DNA of 22,401 nt from assembly GCF_000003605.2 (NCBI RefSeq), contig NW_003151783.1, forward strand, positions 33,204-55,604. The letters are read 5' to 3'. A program made the translations under genes and the position numbers. Numbering within the stretch: the stretch's first letter is position 1; each line of letters opens with the position of its first letter. This stretch comes from Saccoglossus kowalevskii (Eukaryota; Hemichordata; Enteropneusta; Harrimaniidae). The notes beneath the pieces were generated by a model that saw nothing but the letters and a program-made list of their open reading frames with translations, had not been told where the DNA came from and did no database searches. Below are positions 11,001-17,000 of this stretch, piece after piece.

Positions 11001-14000
11001 ATGAGTCATTTGTGAGTGGTAAATATTATCCGTTAGAATGTGTACGGGACCTCGGAACTACTAAATTCAGTTTGATTAACGGCTGGATTCGCTTGTGTCA
11101 AATAACATACGTTCAAATGCGTTTTATTATGGTTAAATCAAATATTTACCATGATTAGGAAATGGTGTGTACATGGTTGGTTAAGATTAGTTTACTGTGA
11201 CAACTCTAGCTCTGTTGTAGTTTCGCAAGGTAAAAAAATATATATATGGTTTTACAACCCGCAAATTACGGGACATGATCTCCATGAATTATGATAAATT
11301 AATTCTGCTTGTGTTGAATGACGGACATCGGGATCGTTTGGAGAAACCAACGTGGACCGATATTCGTGGTTGTACATACCTCAACTGCATAATGCCTAAG
11401 TCTCAACAAAAGACAAATGTCCCGAAGCAACGGTCGGGACGTAAGACTTGCTCCTCCTGCCATAAACAAATGCCTGTTTGGGATCCGCACATGTGTTGCC
11501 ATTCATGTTTGGGCTGTGTCAGGGACTCGGGGACTCTGCGATCAATGGGATCCTAAAATGTGGTCTCATTGCGAGGTGAGGTGGAAGGCTGAAAGCAAGC
11601 GATTAAAAGCTGGTAAAAGCCGCAATAAAAAGGGGGAATCCCTAGCCGCAGCCAGCGGTGAAATGTCTGATTCAATGAGTGAAAAACCTCTCCCTCCACT
11701 TGGTAATCACGATGAGGCTCGCCTCCTATTGAGAACTGAGAGTGATCAAGAGTTGTCACAATCTGACTCCCTGCTTCATGTAGCAGGATCGACGATTGAG
11801 ACAAGACCTTCAAAACCGTTCACCGACGGCGGGACTAAATTCTTCCGATGTGGAGTTATTTTTCCCGTTTGATGTTACCGAGGCAGACAAACACTGTTCC
11901 ACCGCTTTTGCTGGGGGATCAGAGTTTCCAGTCACCACGGTTACCGATGACGGTAAACAGCGTATTCCCACTGGGGCACTGACATCGACACCGAGTACCG
12001 AGGTGGAATCAGTACGGCCCTTAGGGACTGCACCGGTTCAATCCACCGAGACTTCATCGGTACCGACGCAGCCTGAGTTGCTTGCACAGAGACAGGCCTT
12101 GTTGCCTTCTCTTACTGGTATATTAGTTAAGGTGACCAGCTCCCCCATGGTGAAGAGATGGCTTGGAAGGCCTGGATGTTTAATCTGGCTCCAAAAGTCA
12201 ACTTCCTTCTGCAGTCGCAGGGTACGACACAGGAGGACCTGGGGGGCATAGGCTGAGATACTGCCTGTCGCTCCTTCGCCAGGGCTAAGGTCAGGTGTGT
12301 CCCATCTACCCAGGGATCTCTTCTTTAGAGGATCGGGGGGACAACTCACATCAGCGGGAAAGGGAGCGACCACTTCTTTTATAGAGGGGGACCCTCTCCC
12401 TGGAACGGAACGCATTGCGCGTTCTCTTCTGAATTCCACACACCCCCATCAGACTTGGGCTGACCAGGCTTCGCTTCCTGCGTCTCACTAGACTAGTAGC
12501 GAGAAGCGTCAAAAAAAGCCCAAGAAACATCGCTTTGGTGGTGGGCGTTTTGGCACTTCTGGGGACCAGGGGGCCACGAAGTCTCTTTGAAGCTTTCGTC
12601 AGCTGCCTGGACATGGATGGTAGTACGACTCTTGGTCTCCCTCCCCGGAATCCTCGGGCTCAGTCTCCCCGTCTTCGTCCTCTCATACTGGAGGCTGGAG
12701 TTTGGGAAGCCCTAGCTCCGTACCCCCATCTGCTCCTTTCCATGGGATCGCGCCTTATGCAGCACATACCAGCTTGGCGCAAGGAGAATTTCTGATCCCT
12801 GAATGCTCACAGTAGTGTCGCATGGGTATCGGATTCCTCTTTGGCCTCTGACTCCTTTGTCTTTTGCCAAGGGACGAGGTCGAGGCAGAGACAATCCAAC
12901 AGGAAGTAGCCAGCCTTCTGGAGAAAAGGGTGAAGAACCCCCATTCATTACCAGGGTTCTATTCTCTTCCTCGTTCCCAAGAGTTAGGGGGGTGACGTCC
13001 AGTTCTAGACCTCAGTCGGCTGAACAGGTTTGTGGAACTCAATCGCTTCCAGGTGGAAACACCGGCTTTCGTACTTCTGTCAGTGTCCACAAGTTAAGCT
13101 TTTTAATAAATATTGCGAAGTCCAACCCAATACCATCCCACACCCTGGTTTTTCTGGGTATGCAGTTCGACACGGAGCAAGGGCTTGTTCGCCCCCCTCA
13201 TGAGCAATGAGACTCCCTTGCAGAGCTCGCCAGCCAACTCCTGTCGACGGGATCGGTGTCAATGCGTGAACTGATTGATTATCTCAGTCCCTCTATTAGC
13301 GAGGTAGCCGATTTTTTCCTGTATTTATTTATCAAGGAAAATCTATATCGACGATTCTTGGATATCTGTCTGTTTTATTCCCAGTTTTATCAGAATCTGC
13401 TGGACTGAAACAGGCTTTGAGTTTTATTATGTTGCAATTGTTTAAGTTCTTCTGCGCGAAGAGGCCATGCGCCAAGGGGCTAACGAATCCTCCTGACTGA
13501 GACTTGCCGTTGGTTCTCGTGGCATTATGACACCTCCCCCCCCTCCTTCGAGCCTATGGTCAAGGCGGACATGAAGTATGTCACTATGAAAACAGTTTTT
13601 TATTCGGCTCTGGCGTCAGGTAGGTGGCGCTCAGAGATAGGGGCACTGTCCTTTAGTGACGTTATTTTGAAGACTCAAATGGGTTTTCTTGCCAAGAATT
13701 ATCAAAGACCAAGTTTTAAATTAGTGGCATTTTGAAGGGGTGTGCGCTATGCCGAATGTTATGAGTATGGTAGTGAATGGGGGGTCAGTATCAGTTACAA
13801 ATTACATAATGGGGGTCAGTATCAGTTACATATTACATTATATTCACATTTTTTTGTTCATTCCAAACAGACCTATAGTATTTGCATTAGATGGAGAGAG
13901 TGTATTTGAAGCTAGTTTTGTTTTAGCCACTTTAGCTGAACCAGGGTCGACACAGAACACAACGCAGGTACAACCAGCCCCAACAGCTAGAAGAACTGTG

Positions 14001-17000
14001 AGTAAAACTGAAAGGTAAGAAGCATAGCTTTTGATATATTATAGTATCTGTGGTTGGATCACCAAGGTTGTGTTAAGCCTTAGCTTCTATGATTACAAAT
14101 GGTATATATTATGGTTGTACATATAGACAGCACCTAGGCAGCTGCAAAATGTAGCACAAAAAATACCATTACACAATTATTAGTTTGTGTTGGCATAGCA
14201 CATTCAGCCCAATCATTAAGAGTTTCTCATATTTGATGCTGGCAAAATATGTAATCAACATCAACCATAGCCAAATTTTGTCAACCTTTCCTGTCTGTTG
14301 CTTTTCCATCATTTGCTGCTTCTACAGACCAGTCCACTCCACAATGGCGGCCATTTTTGTGCTAAAAATTATCAAAATCAAGCATTTCTCTGCTGTTTAC
14401 GCATGGATTTTGTTCAAACTTGGTATATACATTAGACGTTATGGGACCTTGTTTTTCAGATAAGATTAAAAATGGCCGACTGGCGGCCATTTTGTTTTAA
14501 TGAATGTGGCTCTCGTGCCATATCTCTGACTTGCTTTCACTGATTATATTAAAATTTTAAATATTCATTATACATGATGTCTTAGATAGACAGATATATT
14601 GGTTTGACGATCCTATTCAAAATGGCCAAATGGTGGCCATTTTTGTGCTAAAAAATCATCTAATATCAAGCATTTCTGGATGGATTTCGTTCAAACTTGG
14701 TATATATATTAGACATTACAGGTTCCTGATGCACATCATTTATTTTTCAGATCAGGATCAAAATGGCTGTCTGGCGGCCATTTTGTTTTAATGAATGGGC
14801 TTCTAAACCCATATCTCCGACTTGTTTTGACTGACTATATTCAAATTTTTAATTTTCATTATACATCATGTCATAGATAAACAGATATATTGGTTTGACG
14901 ATCCTATTCAAAATTCCCGAATGGTGGTCATTTTTGTGCTAAAAAATCATCAAATATCAAGCATTTCTGGCATTTATGGATGGATTTCTTTCAAACTTGG
15001 TACATACATTAGACGGGTTCCTGATGCACGTCATTTTATTTTTCAGATTGGATTCAAAATGGCTGACTGACGGCCATTTTGCTTTAATGATTGGGCTTCT
15101 AGAGCTATATCTCTTAAATGTTTTGACTTATTATATTCAAATTTTATATATTCGTTATACATCCTGTTATATATATACATGTATTCAAAATGGCTGATTT
15201 TGAATGCTGTTCCAGAGCAATATCTCTCAATATGGACAAGTACTTGTTTGACGATCAGATACAAATGTCAATCATTTTAATGTTAAAAAATCATATTCCT
15301 GACATGGTTATATACCAGCTATATTACTATGAACAAAACTATATATCTTAAATTTGATAACTAACGGGGACTGTGCCATGCATGGCTTGTTAGTTCTTTC
15401 TCTACCTCCGTTTCATTCATAGTTCCCCTGAATTATGCATTTGGCTATCATGTACGTCAGCTCTAAACCTGATGATGAATGATTGATTTTGGCCTCCGTC
15501 GGTCAATATTGACCATGGTAAAATCCTAATTGACATCAGCCCTACAGCATCGACTGTGGCTAAACATTCCTATACGAGAATGACAGTCCCTTCCACATAG
15601 AGTACATCTGTAAACTGACTCAGGTCTGTTGCAGAGTTCTTTTCGCAAGATTCGCTTTTCCTTCGCCATGCGCATCATTCTAGTTAGTCCCCGTTCGGAC
15701 GAAGTCCGAAAACGGGGATTTATAATTCGGTCTCCGTGCATCCGTCTGGAGTCGTATCTCAGAATCCCTTGGACCGATTCCGTTCATTCTTTGCATGTGC
15801 CAAGTACTTTATATGGGACATATGCACATGCAGTGGTTTAGCGATTCGAATCAAAATGGCCGACTGGCAGCCATCTTGTTTTTTGAAAATGTTGTATTTT
15901 GGACATGCTTTGTCAGTTTTCGTACAAACTTGGTACATAGATCATACATGTTAGGATACATGTCCATGACCGTCCGTGAGTTCCTGTGTCTGTCCGTCCG
16001 TGTGTCTGTCCGTTCCTGCGTCAATCTGTCCAGAGTCATATTTCAGAATCTTGTGGACAGATTACGTTCATACTTTGCATGTGCCTAGTACCTTATGTGA
16101 GACATATGCACATGCAGTGACTTAGCGATTCAATTCAAAATGGCCGACTGGCAGCCATCTTGTTTTTTGAAAATGTTGTATTTTGGACATGCTTTGTCAG
16201 TTTTCGTTCAAACTTGGTACATAGATTATACATGTTAGGATACATGTCCATGACAATTTATTTCACAATTGGATCAAAGATTGCCGACTGGCAGCCATCT
16301 TGTTTTTTGAAAATGTCGTATTTTGGACATGCTTTGTCAGTTTTCATTCAAATTTAGTACATAGGTCATACATGTTAGGATACATGTCCATGACCTTCCG
16401 TGAGTTCCTGTGTCCGTCCGTCCCTGCGTCAATCTGTCCAGAGTCATATTTCAGAATCTTGTGGACCGATTCCGTATGCACCTAACCTGTATGGTACAGA
16501 CTTGGTAGTGCACTCATTGCTGCACCTAACCTGTATGGTACAGACTTGGTAGTGCACTCATTGCTGCACCTAACCTGTATGGTACAGACTTGGTAGTGCA
16601 CTCATTGCTGCACCTAACCTGTATGGTACAGACTTGGCAGTGCACTTATTGCTGTACCTAACCTGTATGGTACAGACTTGGCAGTGCACTCATTGCTGCA
16701 CCTAACCTGTATAGTACAGACTTGGCAGTGCACTCATTGCTGCACCTAACCGGTATGGTACGGACTTGTCAGTGCACTCATTGCTGCACCTAACCTGTAT
16801 GGTACAGACTTGGCAGTGCACTCATTGATGTACCTAACCTGTATGGTACGGACTTTTTAGTACACTCATTGCTGCACCTAACCTGTATGGTGCACTCATT
16901 GCTGCACCTAGTCGGTATGGTACAGACTTGGCAGTGCACTCATTGCTTCACCTAACCTATATGGTACAGACTTGGCAGTGCACTCATTGCTGCACCTAAC

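Larger units (their letters stand above)
11392..13735 (+). mobile_element. Degenerate, internally deleted DIRS-like retrotransposon
   Basis: It carries, in order, remnants of a Gag with a Cys-rich motif, a basic Gly/Arg/Lys segment, a DIRS-type reverse transcriptase and a DIRS-type tyrosine recombinase. This is the gene order of YR retrotransposons. It is less AT-rich by eye than the introns around it. There are several frameshifts and stops, and the RT catalytic core is missing, so it cannot be autonomous. The terminal repeats of DIRS elements could not be found, so the outer limits are only the ends of recognisable coding sequence. It lies in the RAD9 intron in sense orientation. Confidence 0.85.

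Noticed and set aside
12038-12948. Minus-strand ORFs of 78-133 codons
   Set aside because: They are shadows of the decayed DIRS-like coding sequence on the plus strand.
12800-12995. TGA read as Trp (recoding)
   Set aside because: Host RAD9 exons use TGG for Trp, and the element also has frameshifts and deletions. Decay is sufficient to explain the stops.
13967-13998. Alternative donors in RAD9 visible exon 7 (13968 and 13998)
   Set aside because: Both put the next exon out of frame, whereas the donor at 14015 keeps it open.
15736-16485. Several forward ORFs with a repeated FFENVVFWTCFVSF motif
   Set aside because: The recurring peptide is a by-product of the tandem DNA repeat. The frames lack a shared start and end.
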